A stretch of 64,000 bases of DNA from Xylanimonas oleitrophica (GCF_003244315.1 NZ_QKWH01000001.1:1-64000), one strand, 5' to 3'. Counted from the stretch's first letter, positions 16,393 to 36,998 are shown. The notes: generated by a model from the sequence alone, not told the origin. Translations and numbers: made by a program.

Positions 16393-16465
16393 GGTCCCTC
16401 GGTGGTTGACGGCCGCCATGCTGGAACGCGCCCTCGGGAGCGGCCACACGGCGTCGTCGGCACGA

Positions 16466-16538
16466 AGGGTAGTGGCGCAATTGGTAGCGCAGCGGTCTCC
16501 AAAACCGCAGGTTGCAGGTTCGAGTCCTGTCTACCCTG
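16466..16538 (+). tRNA. tRNA-Trp (CCA)
   Basis: A full cloverleaf: acceptor AGGGTAG pairs with CTACCCT, the anticodon stem GCGGT/ACCGC encloses CTCCAAA with anticodon CCA, and the T-loop is TTCGAGT. The discriminator is G and no 3' CCA is encoded. A tRNA-Trp directly before secE is typical of actinobacteria. Confidence 0.96.
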
Positions 16539-16680
16539 CAAGCGTGATCCCCCGTGGTTTCCAGACTGTCGGGCCGCGCGCAGCGGGGTCCACCGCGGTG
16601 GCCCCCGGAACGCCATGAGTCAGTGCGTCCGTCGCCGACAGGCGGCACGGGGCACACGTCGCGAAACGGGGTTGGGCACA

Positions 16681-16929
16681 GTGAGCGAACCCGCCGGGGC
16701 TGTCGAGGCCACGACGGCGCACGGGGACAAGGGCCGCAAGGGTCTCTTCGCCCGCATCGCGCTGTTCGTGCGTCAGGTGATCGCCGAGCTCAAGAAGGTC
16801 GTCTCCCCGACCCGCTCCGAGCTGCTGACCTACACGGCCGTCGTGCTCGTGTTCGTCGTGGTGGTCATGATCTTCGTGTCGGCGCTGGACTACCTCATCG
16901 GTCTGGGCGTCTTCGCCCTGTTCGGCTGA
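16681..16929 (+). CDS. secE: Preprotein translocase subunit SecE
   Basis: An 82-residue single-span subunit that clamps SecY in the protein-export channel. The amphipathic segment [20 protein letters not shown] is followed by one hydrophobic helix ([23 protein letters not shown]). GTG 16681 gives a normal-length protein beginning [10 protein letters not shown]. An in-frame ATG at 16615, with a possible GGAA site, would add 22 Arg/Cys-rich residues and is less likely. The gene is followed 62 bases later by nusG, the standard order. Confidence 0.92.
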   Translation: MSEPAGAVEATTAHGDKGRKGLFARIALFVRQVIAELKKVVSPTRSELLTYTAVVLVFVVVVMIFVSALDYLIGLGVFALFG

Positions 16930-16991
16930 CTGCCGCACCGCCGTCCCACCCCGCATCACCCCAATCGAGTAGTCGGAAAGCAGGTTCGTTC

Positions 16992-17786
16992 GTGTCCCAG
17001 GAGCCTCTGGACCAGACGGAGAACGTCGACGCCCCCGAGTCTGTCGACGCCGCCGCGCCCGTCGAGGGCGACGAGGCACCCTTCGACGTGCCCGCGGACG
17101 CGGCCGACGGCGAGGTCGAGGAGACCGCGCCCGCCGAGGACGCCGAGGACGGCGCTGCCGAGGACGAGGTCGTCGAGGACCCGGCCGAGGAGTTCAAGCG
17201 CACCCTGCGGACGCAGCTCGGTGACTGGTACGTCATCCACTCGTACGCCGGCTACGAGAACCGTGTGAAGGCCAACCTGGAGAACCGCATCCAGAGCCTG
17301 AACATGGAGGACTACATCTTCCAGATCGAGGTCCCCATGGAGGAGGTGACCGAGATCAAGAACGCGCAGAAGAAGACCGTCCGTCGCGTCCGTATCCCCG
17401 GTTACGTCCTCGTGCGCATGGACCTCACGGACGAGTCGTGGGGCGCCGTGCGCCACACGCCGGGCGTCACGGGCTTCGTCGGTCACACGCACCAGCCGGT
17501 GCCGCTGACGCTCGACGAGGTCTACTCGATGCTCGCGCCCACGATGGTGCCGGCGGCCGAGCCGGGCAAGCCCGCGGCTGCCGCGTCGGCGACGCGGTCG
17601 AAGGCCCCCGTGGTCGTGGACTTCGAGGTCGGCGAGTCGGTCACCGTCACGGACGGCCCGTTCGACACGCTGCCCGCCACGATCTCCGAGATCAACGTCG
17701 AGGCCCAGAAGCTCAAGGTCCTCGTCTCCATCTTCGGCCGGGAGACCCCGGTCGAGCTGTCGTTCAACCAGGTCGCCAAGATCTGA
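16992..17786 (+). CDS. nusG: Transcription termination/antitermination protein NusG
   Basis: A 264-residue RNA polymerase-associated factor controlling pausing, Rho action and coupling to translation. The first 75 or so residues are a strongly acidic Ala/Glu/Asp extension typical of actinobacteria and absent in E. coli. The NGN domain begins at [20 protein letters not shown], and the C-terminal KOW domain includes [20 protein letters not shown]. The start is GTG 16992, preceded by an AAAGCAGG purine run. Confidence 0.96.
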   Translation: MSQEPLDQTENVDAPESVDAAAPVEGDEAPFDVPADAADGEVEETAPAEDAEDGAAEDEVVEDPAEEFKRTLRTQLGDWYVIHSYAGYENRVKANLENRIQSLNMEDYIFQIEVPMEEVTEIKNAQKKTVRRVRIPGYVLVRMDLTDESWGAVRHTPGVTGFVGHTHQPVPLTLDEVYSMLAPTMVPAAEPGKPAAAASATRSKAPVVVDFEVGESVTVTDGPFDTLPATISEINVEAQKLKVLVSIFGRETPVELSFNQVAKI

Positions 17787-17793
17787 CCGGTGC

Positions 17794-17835
17794 GCGGGCG
17801 GCAGCCCGCGTGACCGCGGCGGCCACGGCCGCCGG
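17794..17835 (+). other. Two hairpins in the nusG-rplK spacer
   Basis: A 7-bp stem (17794-17800 with 17805-17811) is followed by an 8-bp GC stem (17818-17825 with 17828-17835). They lie in the 114-base gap before rplK, where L1-binding leader structures controlling the L11 operon are known in other bacteria. Whether these hairpins bind L1 is not shown by sequence; they could also be partial terminators. Confidence 0.4.
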
Positions 17836-17900
17836 CGGCAGCATGCAACCGGGTCATCGCCCACGGCGTCGGCCCACGAAACAGAAAGCCAGGAATCACC

Positions 17901-18332
17901 ATGCCTCCCAAGAAGAAGGTCGTGGGGCTGATCAAGCTCCAGATCAACGCCGGCGCCGCCACCCCGGCCCCGCCGATCGGCCCCGCGCTCGGTCAGCACG
18001 GCGTCAACATCATGGAGTTCTGCAAGGCCTACAACGCGGCCACCGAGTCGCAGCGCGGCAACGTGATCCCGGTCGAGATCACGGTGTACGAGGACCGCTC
18101 GTTCACCTTCATCACGAAGACGCCGCCGGCCGCGGAGCTCATCAAGAAGGCCGCGGGCCTCCAGAAGGGCTCGGCCACGCCGCACACCGTCAAGGTCGGC
18201 TCGCTCACCGCGGACCAGGTCCGCGAGATCGCCCAGACCAAGATGGACGACCTCAACGCGAACGACATCGACGCCGCGATGAAGATCGTCGCCGGCACCG
18301 CGCGTTCGATGGGCATCACCACCGAGCTCTGA
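17901..18332 (+). CDS. rplK: 50S ribosomal protein L11
   Basis: A 143-residue protein of the GTPase-associated centre that binds 23S rRNA helices 43-44 and is the thiostrepton and RelA stimulation site. The N-terminal [29 protein letters not shown] region with the conserved prolines and the C-terminal rRNA-binding domain ending in [10 protein letters not shown] are intact. ATG 17901 is preceded by CAGGAATCACC. Standard neighbour of nusG and rplA. Confidence 0.98.
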   Translation: MPPKKKVVGLIKLQINAGAATPAPPIGPALGQHGVNIMEFCKAYNAATESQRGNVIPVEITVYEDRSFTFITKTPPAAELIKKAAGLQKGSATPHTVKVGSLTADQVREIAQTKMDDLNANDIDAAMKIVAGTARSMGITTEL

Positions 18333-18379
18333 CGGAGCGCCGGTGGAGGCGGGGCGCGCACAGCGGGCTCTGCCTGATC

Positions 18380-18417
18380 CCGGGGTGCTCTGCTCGGTAG
18401 CGAGCAGAGCACCCCGG
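18380..18417 (+). terminator. 17-bp perfect stem-loop between rplK and rplA
   Basis: Bases 18380-18396 are the exact reverse complement of 18401-18417, with a GTAG loop. No T tract follows. The hairpin occupies the 145-base gap between two genes that are usually cotranscribed, 61 bases before rplA. It could be a U-less terminator or attenuator, or an RNA-processing or protection element. Confidence 0.6.
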
Positions 18418-18477
18418 TCCAGCACAAGACAGTGGCAGGGCCGCACGGCCCGCTACGACCACGAAGGAGAAGCCGTC

Positions 18478-19194
18478 ATGGCGAAGCACAGCAAGGCCTA
18501 CCGCGCCGCGGCCGAGAAGATCGACCGCGACGCCCTCTACGCCCCGCTCGACGCGGTGCGCCTGGCCAAGGAGACGTCCACCACCAAGTACGACTCGACC
18601 GTCGAGGTCGCGTTCCGCCTCGGTGTGGACCCGCGCAAGGCGGACCAGATGGTCCGCGGCACCGTCAACCTGCCGCACGGCACCGGCAAGACCGCCAAGG
18701 TCCTGGTGTTCGCCAACGCGGCGAAGGCCGAGGAGGCCCGTGCGGCCGGTGCCGACATCGTCGGTGGCGACGAGCTCATCGAGCAGGTCGCCGGTGGCTT
18801 CACGGACTTCGACGCCGCCGTCGCGACGCCGGACCTGATGGGCAAGGTCGGCCGCCTGGGCAAGGTGCTCGGCCCCCGCGGCCTCATGCCGAACCCGAAG
18901 ACCGGCACGGTCACCATGGACGTGGCCAAGGCTGTGTCCGACATCAAGGGCGGCAAGATCGAGTTCCGTGTCGACAAGCACGCGAACCTGCACTTCATCA
19001 TCGGCAAGGTCTCGTTCGACGAGAAGCAGCTGGTGGAGAACTACGCCGCGGCGCTGGAGGAGATCCTCCGTCTGAAGCCGTCGTCGTCGAAGGGTCGCTA
19101 CCTGATCAAGGCGACGATCTCGACCACGATGGGCCCGGGTGTCCCGGTCGACCCGTCGAAGGTCAGCAAGCTCCTCGAGGAGAGCGCGGCCTGA
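18478..19194 (+). CDS. rplA: 50S ribosomal protein L1
   Basis: A 238-residue protein of the L1 stalk involved in release of E-site tRNA; in many bacteria it also represses its own operon. The conserved block [21 protein letters not shown] and the final VDPSKVSKL segment are intact. ATG 18478 is preceded by a strong GAAGGAGAAG site. It is separated from rplK by an unusual stable hairpin. Confidence 0.98.
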   Translation: MAKHSKAYRAAAEKIDRDALYAPLDAVRLAKETSTTKYDSTVEVAFRLGVDPRKADQMVRGTVNLPHGTGKTAKVLVFANAAKAEEARAAGADIVGGDELIEQVAGGFTDFDAAVATPDLMGKVGRLGKVLGPRGLMPNPKTGTVTMDVAKAVSDIKGGKIEFRVDKHANLHFIIGKVSFDEKQLVENYAAALEEILRLKPSSSKGRYLIKATISTTMGPGVPVDPSKVSKLLEESAA

Positions 19195-19360
19195 GGCCAC
19201 GCTCCACCGAGCCGGAGGGCCCGGTGCCTCGCTGCCGCGACGCGGCGCGGGCGCCGGGTCCTTCGTCGTCCGCCCGCCGGCGGGGGAGCGGGTTCTCTCC
19301 CGGCCGGCGGTGTGACGCGCGTCCCCTCGGCCTGGGTACCAGGCACGGGTACGGGTCGTG

Positions 19361-19584
19361 TAGTCTTCTCAGGTAACCCAAGACCGCCGGTCGTCGGACG
19401 CTGCCCTCCTGAGGGCGGCCGAAGACCGAAGTCCCGCCCACGTGCGGAGGCCTGCGCAGGTGATCACGACGACGTCCCGCAGCCTGGCTGCGTGAACCGA
19501 GCCCCGTGCGCCTGCGCCGGGGCTCTTCTCGTTCCGGGGCTTCGCCATCAGGGAGCCGGTGGTACCACCACCGGAAGGATTGCC
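19361..19584 (+). promoter_or_regulatory. rplJ leader region with -10 box and attenuator-like hairpin
   Basis: The 390-base gap before rplJ has a TAGTCT -10 box at 19361-19366, marking a likely start for the L10 operon. Downstream is a structured leader with complementary segments, including an 8-bp stem (GAGCCCCG 19499-19506 with CGGGGCTC 19518-19525) followed by TTCTCGTT, which resembles an attenuator terminator. Leaders of this operon are known to bind L10-L12 in other bacteria. The exact fold here was not computed. The stretch 19195-19360 shows no gene. Confidence 0.55.
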
Positions 19585-20115
19585 ATGGCGAGGCCGGACA
19601 AGGCAGCCGCCGTCGCGGAGGTCGCGGACAAGTTCCGTGAGTCGAACGCGGCCGTGCTGACCGAGTACCGCGGGCTCACCGTCAAGCAGCTCAAGGAGCT
19701 GCGTCGGTCGCTCGGCGGCAACGCAACCTACGCCGTGGTGAAGAACACGCTGACGCAGATCGCGGCCAAGGAGGCCGGTGTCGAGGGTCTCGACGCCGAC
19801 CTGAAGGGCCCGTCTGCGATCGCCTTCGTGACCGGCGACCCGGTCGAGGCCGCGAAGGGCCTGCGTGACTTCGCCAAGGCGAACCCTGCTCTGGTCATCA
19901 AGGGCGGTGTCCTCGACGGGCGCGCCCTGACCGCTGCAGAGGTCACCAAGCTCGCGGACCTCGAGTCCCGCGAGGTCCTGCTGGCCAAGGCGGCCGGCGC
20001 GATGAAGGCCAAGCTCTTCCAGGCTGCCTACGTCTTCACCGCGAACACCGCCCAGGCTGCTCGCGTCATCGATGCCCTGCGTCAGAAGCAGGAGTCGGAG
20101 GGCGCTGCCGCCTGA
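19585..20115 (+). CDS. rplJ: 50S ribosomal protein L10
   Basis: A 176-residue protein that forms the base of the L7/L12 stalk. The N-terminal rRNA-binding domain ([31 protein letters not shown]) and the C-terminal helix that carries L12 dimers are present. ATG 19585 follows a strong GGAAGG site. It is 95 bases before rplL, the usual pair. Confidence 0.98.
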   Translation: MARPDKAAAVAEVADKFRESNAAVLTEYRGLTVKQLKELRRSLGGNATYAVVKNTLTQIAAKEAGVEGLDADLKGPSAIAFVTGDPVEAAKGLRDFAKANPALVIKGGVLDGRALTAAEVTKLADLESREVLLAKAAGAMKAKLFQAAYVFTANTAQAARVIDALRQKQESEGAAA

Positions 20116-20210
20116 GCCCTCGGGCCAGGCGCGGCGCAAGCACAACACCCCCATCGCTTCTGACGGGCATCAGTCAACGCCCAGAAGCTTGATCTGAAAG
20201 GAACGCCATC

Positions 20211-20606
20211 ATGGCGAAGCTCAGCACCGAGGAGCTCATCGAGCAGTTCAAGGGTCTGACCCTCATCGAGCTGTCGGAGTTCGTCAAGGCCTTCGAGGAG
20301 ACCTTCGAGGTCACCGCCGCTGCCCCGGTCGCCGCCGTGGCCGCTGCCCCCGCCGCCGGTGGTGCCGGTGACGGCGCCGCTGCGGAGGAGGAGAAGGACG
20401 AGTTCGACGTCATCCTCGCCGCCGCCGGTGACAAGAAGATCCAGGTCATCAAGGAGGTGCGCGCCCTCACGTCCCTCGGCCTGAAGGAGGCCAAGGACCT
20501 CGTGGACGGCGCCCCGAAGCCGGTCCTGGAGAACGTCAACAAGGAGACCGCGGAGAAGGCCAAGGCTGCCCTCGAGGGCGCCGGCGCCACCGTCGAGCTC
20601 AAGTGA
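20211..20606 (+). CDS. rplL: 50S ribosomal protein L7/L12
   Basis: A 131-residue stalk protein that recruits translational GTPases. The N-terminal dimerisation domain ([21 protein letters not shown]), an Ala/Gly-rich hinge at about residues 38-60, and the C-terminal factor-binding domain ([31 protein letters not shown]) are all present. ATG 20211 is preceded by AAAGGAACGCC. A strong terminator follows 30 bases after the stop. Confidence 0.98.
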   Translation: MAKLSTEELIEQFKGLTLIELSEFVKAFEETFEVTAAAPVAAVAAAPAAGGAGDGAAAEEEKDEFDVILAAAGDKKIQVIKEVRALTSLGLKEAKDLVDGAPKPVLENVNKETAEKAKAALEGAGATVELK

Positions 20607-20636
20607 CGTCCGCGGCCTGAGCCGCGATCCTCACTG

Positions 20637-20673
20637 ACGAGGCCCGTACCCACCGCGTGGGTACGGGCCTCGT
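20637..20673 (+). terminator. Terminator after rplL
   Basis: A 16-bp perfect stem (20637-20652 with 20658-20673) encloses a CCGCG loop and is followed by CGTCTCGTCC. It separates the L10 operon from rpoB. Beyond it, 20674-20892 has no recognisable gene; a weak TAGGAT -10-like box is at 20755-20760. Confidence 0.85.
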
Positions 20674-20892
20674 CGTCTCGTCCCGTGGCTGGTGCCTGCG
20701 ACGCCGGCCACGGGCCCGTGACGTCGTGGTTCGACGTCATGCCCGCCGAAGGCGTAGGATCTTCGGCACCGCTGTTCTTGGGCGGCATATGGCGGCCACC
20801 GAGACAACGCCTCGCACCACCCGGTCTACGAGTTCACCCTCGTGCCGACAAGACCGGCCTGGCTTGGCGTCCTTCGGCGCGCCCTCGCGCAG

Positions 20893-20921
20893 TGGACAAC
20901 CTTGTTCGGGCCGGGTATGCT
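20893..20921 (+). promoter_or_regulatory. Promoter of rpoB-rpoC
   Basis: TGGACA (20893-20898) and TATGCT (20916-20921) are separated by 17 bases, a good sigma-70 class match. It gives an untranslated leader of about 155 bases before rpoB. With the upstream terminator, this makes rpoBC a transcription unit separate from rplJL. Confidence 0.7.
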
Positions 20922-21082
20922 AGCGCTTTGCGCTCGCGTGTGCCCACGACGCCCTCATCGAACCCCGCCGGCAGCGGCCCCGTCTCTTCGGAGACCCGGA
21001 CGACGGCCAGGCGCTCGGACGGCGACCTGCACAGGCACACGAAGCGTACAGCGTGCCATCGAACTGCAGGGAAGGACCCCTC

Positions 21083-24583
<3,501 letters not shown>

Positions 24584-24638
24584 CCCAGCGCGAGCTGCAC
24601 AAGACATTCATCAAAGAGCTTTGAGGAAGTAGGACATC

Positions 24639-28514
<3,876 letters not shown>

Positions 28515-28540
28515 TCTCCGGGCTCCGGCCTGCTGCACAC

Positions 28541-28575
28541 CGAGGCGCCTCCCGTCGACGACGGGGGGCGCCTCG
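28541..28575 (+). terminator. Terminator after rpoC
   Basis: A 17-bp stem with one G-T pair (28541-28557 with 28559-28575) is followed by GCGCGTCTGG. It ends the rpoBC transcript. Confidence 0.85.
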
Positions 28576-28697
28576 GCGCGTCTGGTCCATGACGGCGCGA
28601 CTCGGCGCCCCCGGAAGGGATGGCACTCGCCTGGCGGCGTCGACAGCCTCCCTGACCTGCGATGTTGGTGTGGCCCAACGAAGCGTGCCGTGCGTCT

Positions 28698-28770
28698 CGC
28701 GGTGCTGGCTCGCGGTGCTGGCTCTCGGTGCTGGTGCCCGGCTGGTCCCCGGTGCCGGCTCGTGGCGGCT
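28698..28770. repeat. Short degenerate tandem repeats in the rpoC-rpsL spacer
   Basis: Two exact tandem copies of CGCGGTGCTGGCT (28698-28710, 28711-28723) are followed by degenerate copies (CTCGGTGCTGG, CCCGGTGCCGGCT) to about 28770. The whole spacer 28576-28935 contains no convincing gene: open frames on both strands are low-complexity and lack homology signatures that I recognise. Confidence 0.7.
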
Positions 28771-28935
28771 CGCCGGCGCTCCGGCGCCGAGCCGGCACGG
28801 CAGCGGGGGAGGGGTGCGGCGCCGCTCCTCGGCGCCGGTGCGCCGGCGTCCCGCAGGGGGGCGCGGGGTCGCGACCCGGAGCTCGCACCGCGGCGCACCC
28901 CTGGCGGAGGGCTGCGCACGTCACAGGGTGCACCT

Positions 28936-28964
28936 TTGACCCGCCTCTGTCTGCCGGGTAGTCT
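28936..28964 (+). promoter_or_regulatory. Promoter of the rpsL-rpsG-fusA operon
   Basis: TTGACC (28936-28941) and TAGTCT (28959-28964) with a 17-base spacer form the best consensus promoter in the window. The leader to rpsL is about 240 bases and otherwise shows no gene. Confidence 0.8.
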
Positions 28965-29213
28965 TGGAGACCGTGCCCGTGCCGTCGTGCGCGCCCGTAA
29001 CCGGGGTGCGAGCGATGTGAGTGCCCGGGCATCCCGCGATCCCGCCGCAGGCGTCACCGCCGCGTTCACGGATCCGGGCCATCGAGCCGGTGGTAAGTGG
29101 CGCAGCGGTCCCTCCGCGTGGACTGCGTGTCGCCTGCTGTCGGCACGCACAGCCTGATACCACCGACGGAGGCCGGCCGGCCTCCGTGAGCTCGAGAAGA
29201 CGACGGAGACGTA

Positions 29214-29588
29214 GTGCCTACGATCCAGCAGCTCGTCCGCAAGGGCCGGACCTCGAAGGTCGGGAAGTCCAAGACTCCCGCCCTCAAGGGCTCCCCCCAG
29301 CGGCGCGGCGTGTGCACCCGTGTGTACACCACCACCCCCAAGAAGCCGAACTCCGCCCTCCGCAAGGTCGCGCGTGTGAAGCTGTCCTCCGGCATCGAGG
29401 TCACCGCCTACATCCCCGGCGTCGGCCACAACCTGCAGGAGCACTCCATCGTGCTCGTCCGCGGCGGCCGTGTGAAGGACCTCCCCGGTGTCCGCTACAA
29501 GATCGTGCGCGGCGCGCTCGACACGCAGGGCGTGAAGAACCGCAAGCAGGCGCGCAGCCGCTACGGCGCGAAGAAGGAGAAGGCCTGA
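29214..29588 (+). CDS. rpsL: 30S ribosomal protein S12
   Basis: A 124-residue decoding-centre protein. Lys43 ([13 protein letters not shown]) and Lys88 (GGRVKDLPG), the positions mutated in streptomycin resistance, are wild type. The start is GTG 29214, preceded by GACGGAGACGTA. The stop codon overlaps the rpsG ATG by one base. Confidence 0.98.
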   Translation: MPTIQQLVRKGRTSKVGKSKTPALKGSPQRRGVCTRVYTTTPKKPNSALRKVARVKLSSGIEVTAYIPGVGHNLQEHSIVLVRGGRVKDLPGVRYKIVRGALDTQGVKNRKQARSRYGAKKEKA

Positions 29589-30058
29589 TGCCTCGTAAGG
29601 GTCCGGCCCCCAAGCGGCCGCTCATCGCCGACCCGGTCTACGGGTCCCCCGTCGTCACGCAGCTGATCAACAAGGTCCTGCTCGACGGCAAGAAGTCCAC
29701 CGCCGAGGCCATCGTCTACGGCGCCCTCGAGGGCGTCCGTGCGAAGACGGACCAGGACCCGGTCGTCGTCCTCAAGCGCGCGCTCGAGAACGTCCGCCCG
29801 GCCCTCGAGGTCCGCTCCCGCCGTGTCGGTGGTGCCACCTACCAGGTCCCGGTCGAGGTGCGCCCGGCGCGCTCGACGACGCTCGCGCTGCGCTGGCTCA
29901 CCGACTTCTCGCGCGCCCGCCGCGAGAAGACGATGACCGAGCGCCTGATGAACGAGATCCTGGACGCCTCGAACGGCCTCGGTGCCGCGGTCAAGCGTCG
30001 CGAGGACATGCACAAGATGGCCGAGTCGAACCGCGCGTTCGCTCACTACCGCTGGTAA
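29588..30058 (+). CDS. rpsG: 30S ribosomal protein S7
   Basis: A 156-residue primary assembly protein of the small-subunit head that contacts the E site. The sequence opens [20 protein letters not shown] and contains the conserved [16 protein letters not shown] block and the C-terminal [16 protein letters not shown] 29588 overlaps the rpsL stop by one base and follows AAGGAGAAGG. Confidence 0.98.
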   Translation: MPRKGPAPKRPLIADPVYGSPVVTQLINKVLLDGKKSTAEAIVYGALEGVRAKTDQDPVVVLKRALENVRPALEVRSRRVGGATYQVPVEVRPARSTTLALRWLTDFSRARREKTMTERLMNEILDASNGLGAAVKRREDMHKMAESNRAFAHYRW

Positions 30059-30186
30059 CCGATCGTCGGCCCCGGGTGACCCCCGGGGCCGTCGGCGGAT
30101 CCGGAGCCGGCCGGCCGAGCGCCAGCCCGGCGCTGACGGACCTCTCCGGCCCTCCGACCACCACCACGACCAAGGGGTAACCAACC

Positions 30187-32301
<2,115 letters not shown>

Positions 32302-32363
32302 GTCCCCACAGGTCGACCAGCACGACCATCAACCTGTAGGAAACCGCAACGCCCCGCGGGATG

Positions 32364-32369
32364 TAGGCT
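32364..32369 (+). promoter_or_regulatory. -10 box of a probable separate tuf promoter
   Basis: TAGGCT lies 57 bases before the tuf start, in the 125-base gap after fusA. No clear -35 was found. Extra tuf promoters inside str operons are common in actinobacteria. Confidence 0.4.
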
Positions 32370-32426
32370 TCTTGGCCGAGTCTCGCAACGTTCGGGAACA
32401 TCTACCCAAGTCCCAGGAGGACCCCA

Positions 32427-33623
<1,197 letters not shown>

Positions 33624-33677
33624 TCGTCGCTTGATCGATCTGGTGCGCTGAGCGCCCGCCGATCCTGATCGGCCGAC

Positions 33678-33713
33678 CGAGGCCCGGGTCCCCGCGAGGG
33701 GGTCCGGGCCTCG
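33678..33713 (+). terminator. Terminator after tuf
   Basis: A long GC-rich stem (33678-33693 pairing with 33698-33713, with G-T pairs in the middle) closes the str operon 54 bases after the tuf stop. Confidence 0.85.
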
Positions 33714-33753
33714 GTGCGTGAGGGACTGGGTGCAGCGTCACAACGCCCTCGGG

Positions 33754-33782
33754 TTGGAGTTCGCCAACGCGTGTGGCAGACT
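33754..33782 (+). promoter_or_regulatory. Candidate promoter of the S10 operon
   Basis: TTGGAG (33754-33759) and CAGACT (33777-33782) are 17 bases apart. The resulting leader to rpsJ would be about 350 bases. It contains a 10-bp stem (34013-34022 with 34027-34036, loop TCGC) and a smaller GGCC/GGCC hairpin near 34049. This long leader may carry feedback control by L4 or another protein, but I recognise no known element. A 60-residue open frame at 33718-33900 covers the promoter and is probably spurious. Confidence 0.5.
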
Positions 33783-34137
33783 TGTCGGGTTGCCTGTCAC
33801 GGGCGCGTTCTTTCTCGTGTCGAACAGTGTGTTGCACCGCAGCCGCGCGGAGCCCTTCGAGGGCCCGGTCAGCCGGCTGGAGCGGGTCCCCCTGCAGTGA
33901 GCAGGGGTTCGTGGGTTGCCGTCTGTTCGTACGTTGAGCGCCCCGCACGACCCCAGCTCCCGGTGGGACACACGTCCTTGTGGGAAAGGGTTCGACAGGC
34001 TCGACACACGTCGTGGTCCACCTCGCGGTGGATCACTCACCAAACGGCCTTCGTGGCCCGGTGCGCGTCGGATATGCGACACGCCCGAGCGCGGGGGTCG
34101 GACAGTAGCGGTTCGAGAGAGAGAGTCAGACGACGCC

Positions 34138-34446
34138 ATGGCGGGACAGAAGATCCGCATCCGGCTCAAGTCCTATGACCACGAGGTCATCGACAGCTCG
34201 GCGCGCAAGATCGTCGACACGGTGACGCGCGCTGGTGCGACTGTTGTGGGCCCGGTGCCGCTCCCGACGGAGAAGAACGTCTTCGTCGTGATCCGGTCGC
34301 CTCACAAGTACAAGGACAGCCGCGAGCACTTCGAGATGCGCACGCACAAGCGGCTCATCGACATCATCGACCCCACGCCCAAGGCTGTCGACTCGCTCAT
34401 GCGTATCGACCTGCCCGCGGACGTGAACATCGAGATCAAGCTCTGA
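34138..34446 (+). CDS. rpsJ: 30S ribosomal protein S10
   Basis: A 102-residue small-subunit head protein that also acts with NusB in antitermination. The sequence [20 protein letters not shown] to DVNIEIKL is complete. ATG 34138 is the first gene of the S10 cluster; rplC follows after 16 bases. The upstream site is a weak purine run (GAGAGAGAGTCAGA). Confidence 0.98.
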   Translation: MAGQKIRIRLKSYDHEVIDSSARKIVDTVTRAGATVVGPVPLPTEKNVFVVIRSPHKYKDSREHFEMRTHKRLIDIIDPTPKAVDSLMRIDLPADVNIEIKL

Positions 34447-34462
34447 GGCGGGTGACATCGAG

Positions 34463-35116
34463 ATGAGCAACCTGCAGAAGAACGTGACCGCGGTGCTGGG
34501 CACGAAGCTGGGTATGACGCAGCTGTGGGACGAGGCCGGTCGCCTCGTGCCCGTCACGGTCGTCGCCGTGGACACCAACGTGGTGACCCAGGTGCGCACG
34601 GCCGAGGCCGACGGCTACGCCGCCGTCCAGCTGGCCGCCGGCCAGATCGACCCGCGCAAGGTCACCAAGCCGCTCAAGGGCCACTTCGAGAAGGCCGGCG
34701 TCACGCCGCGCCGTCACGTGGCCGAGATCCGCACCGCGAACGCTGGCGAGTACACGCTCGGCCAGGAGATCACGGCGGCCGCCTTCGAGGCCGGCGCCAA
34801 GGTCGACGTCGTGGGCACCACCAAGGGCAAGGGCACCGCCGGTGTCATGAAGCGTCACGGCTTCGCCGGCGTGGGTGCCTCGCACGGTGCGCACCGCAAC
34901 CACCGCAAGCCTGGCTCGATCGGTGGCGCTTCGACGCCGTCGCGCGTGTTCAAGGGCCTGCGCATGGCCGGTCGGATGGGCGCCGCCCGTCAGACCACCC
35001 AGAACCTGACCGTCCACGCGGTCGACGCCGAGAAGGGTCTGCTGCTCGTCAAGGGCGCAGTTCCCGGCCCCAAGGGCGGCGTCGTCGTCGTGAAGACCGC
35101 CGCGAAGGGAGCGTGA
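34463..35116 (+). CDS. rplC: 50S ribosomal protein L3
   Basis: A 217-residue protein near the peptidyl transferase centre. The start region [24 protein letters not shown] and the glycine-rich loop ([24 protein letters not shown]) are conserved. ATG 34463 is preceded by GAGGCGGGTGAC. Confidence 0.98.
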   Translation: MSNLQKNVTAVLGTKLGMTQLWDEAGRLVPVTVVAVDTNVVTQVRTAEADGYAAVQLAAGQIDPRKVTKPLKGHFEKAGVTPRRHVAEIRTANAGEYTLGQEITAAAFEAGAKVDVVGTTKGKGTAGVMKRHGFAGVGASHGAHRNHRKPGSIGGASTPSRVFKGLRMAGRMGAARQTTQNLTVHAVDAEKGLLLVKGAVPGPKGGVVVVKTAAKGA

Positions 35117-35121
35117 CCACC

Positions 35122-35817
35122 ATGGCAGCTCTGACCGTCGACGTCGTCGACGCCACGGGCAAGAAGGCCGGCACCGCCGAGCTCCCCGCCGAGGTGTTCG
35201 ACGTCGTCACCAACGTCCCGCTGATCCACCAGGTCGTCGTCGCGCAGCGCGCCGCTGCCCGCCAGGGCACGCACGCCACGAAGACGCGCGGTGAGGTCTC
35301 GGGCGGTGGCCGCAAGCCGTACAAGCAGAAGGGCACCGGCCGGGCTCGTCAGGGCTCGATCCGCGCTCCGCAGTTCGCCGGCGGTGGCACCGTCCACGGC
35401 CCGCAGCCGCGCTCGTACGACCAGCGGACCCCGAAGAAGATGAAGGCCGCCGCGCTGCGCGGTGCCCTGTCCGACCGTGCTCGCGCTGGCCGCGTGCACG
35501 TCGTGGCCGGCTTCGGTATCGACGGCACGCCGTCGACCAAGACCGCGCTGAAGACCCTGTCGGCCCTGACCGAGCGTCGCCACGTCCTCGTGGTGACCGA
35601 GCGTTCGGACGAGGCGACGATCCTGTCGCTGCGCAACGTGCCGACCGTGCACCTGCTCGCTGCCGACCAGCTGAACACCTACGACGTGCTCGTCTCGGAC
35701 GACGTCGTCTTCACGCAGGGCGCGCTCGCCGCGTTCCTCGAGGGTCCTGCCAAGGGCGCGAAGGCGACCGCCACCGAGTCGGAGGCCGCCGAGACCGCTG
35801 AGGAGGCCACCAAGTGA
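35122..35817 (+). CDS. rplD: 50S ribosomal protein L4
   Basis: A 231-residue protein lining the exit tunnel, with the extended loop [22 protein letters not shown]. The C-terminus has an Ala/Glu-rich tail. ATG 35122 is favoured over an in-frame GTG at 35113, because the GAAGGGAG site at 35104-35111 is well spaced only for the ATG. Its stop overlaps the rplW start by three bases. Confidence 0.97.
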   Translation: MAALTVDVVDATGKKAGTAELPAEVFDVVTNVPLIHQVVVAQRAAARQGTHATKTRGEVSGGGRKPYKQKGTGRARQGSIRAPQFAGGGTVHGPQPRSYDQRTPKKMKAAALRGALSDRARAGRVHVVAGFGIDGTPSTKTALKTLSALTERRHVLVVTERSDEATILSLRNVPTVHLLAADQLNTYDVLVSDDVVFTQGALAAFLEGPAKGAKATATESEAAETAEEATK

Positions 35818-36116
35818 CCACCGTGCACAAGGACCCGCGCGACATCCTGCTCGCGCCGGTCGTCTCCGAGAAGTCCTACAACCTCCTCGACGAGGGCAAG
35901 TACACCTTCGTCGTGGACCCGCGGGCCAACAAGACCGAGATCAAGATCGCGGTCGAGCAGGTCTTCGGTGTCAAGGTCGACTCGGTGAACACGATCAACC
36001 GCAAGGGCAAGACGCGCCGTACGCGTGTCGGCCTGGGCAAGCGCAAGGACACGAAGCGCGCGATCGTCACCCTCCGTGAGGGCACGATCGACATCTTCGG
36101 CGGTCCGGTCGGCTGA
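35814..36116 (+). CDS. rplW: 50S ribosomal protein L23
   Basis: A 100-residue protein at the tunnel exit that docks trigger factor and SRP. The sequence [20 protein letters not shown] and the [15 protein letters not shown] end are typical. The start is GTG 35814, overlapping the rplD stop (GTGA), with AGGAGG upstream inside rplD: translational coupling. Confidence 0.97.
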   Translation: MTTVHKDPRDILLAPVVSEKSYNLLDEGKYTFVVDPRANKTEIKIAVEQVFGVKVDSVNTINRKGKTRRTRVGLGKRKDTKRAIVTLREGTIDIFGGPVG

Positions 36117-36147
36117 GCCGGACAGAGCAGATCGAGGACTGAATCCC

Positions 36148-36984
<837 letters not shown>

Positions 36985-36998
36985 TAGGAGCCTGGAAC

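Noticed and set aside
28690-29157. 155-codon plus-strand frame in the rpoC-rpsL spacer
   Set aside because: Arg/Ala/Gly-rich, covers the repeat tract and the rpsL promoter, and has no ribosome-binding site or motif.
33718-33900. 60-codon plus-strand frame downstream of tuf
   Set aside because: It overlaps the tuf terminator edge and the S10 promoter and has no family signature. A real small protein is possible but unsupported.
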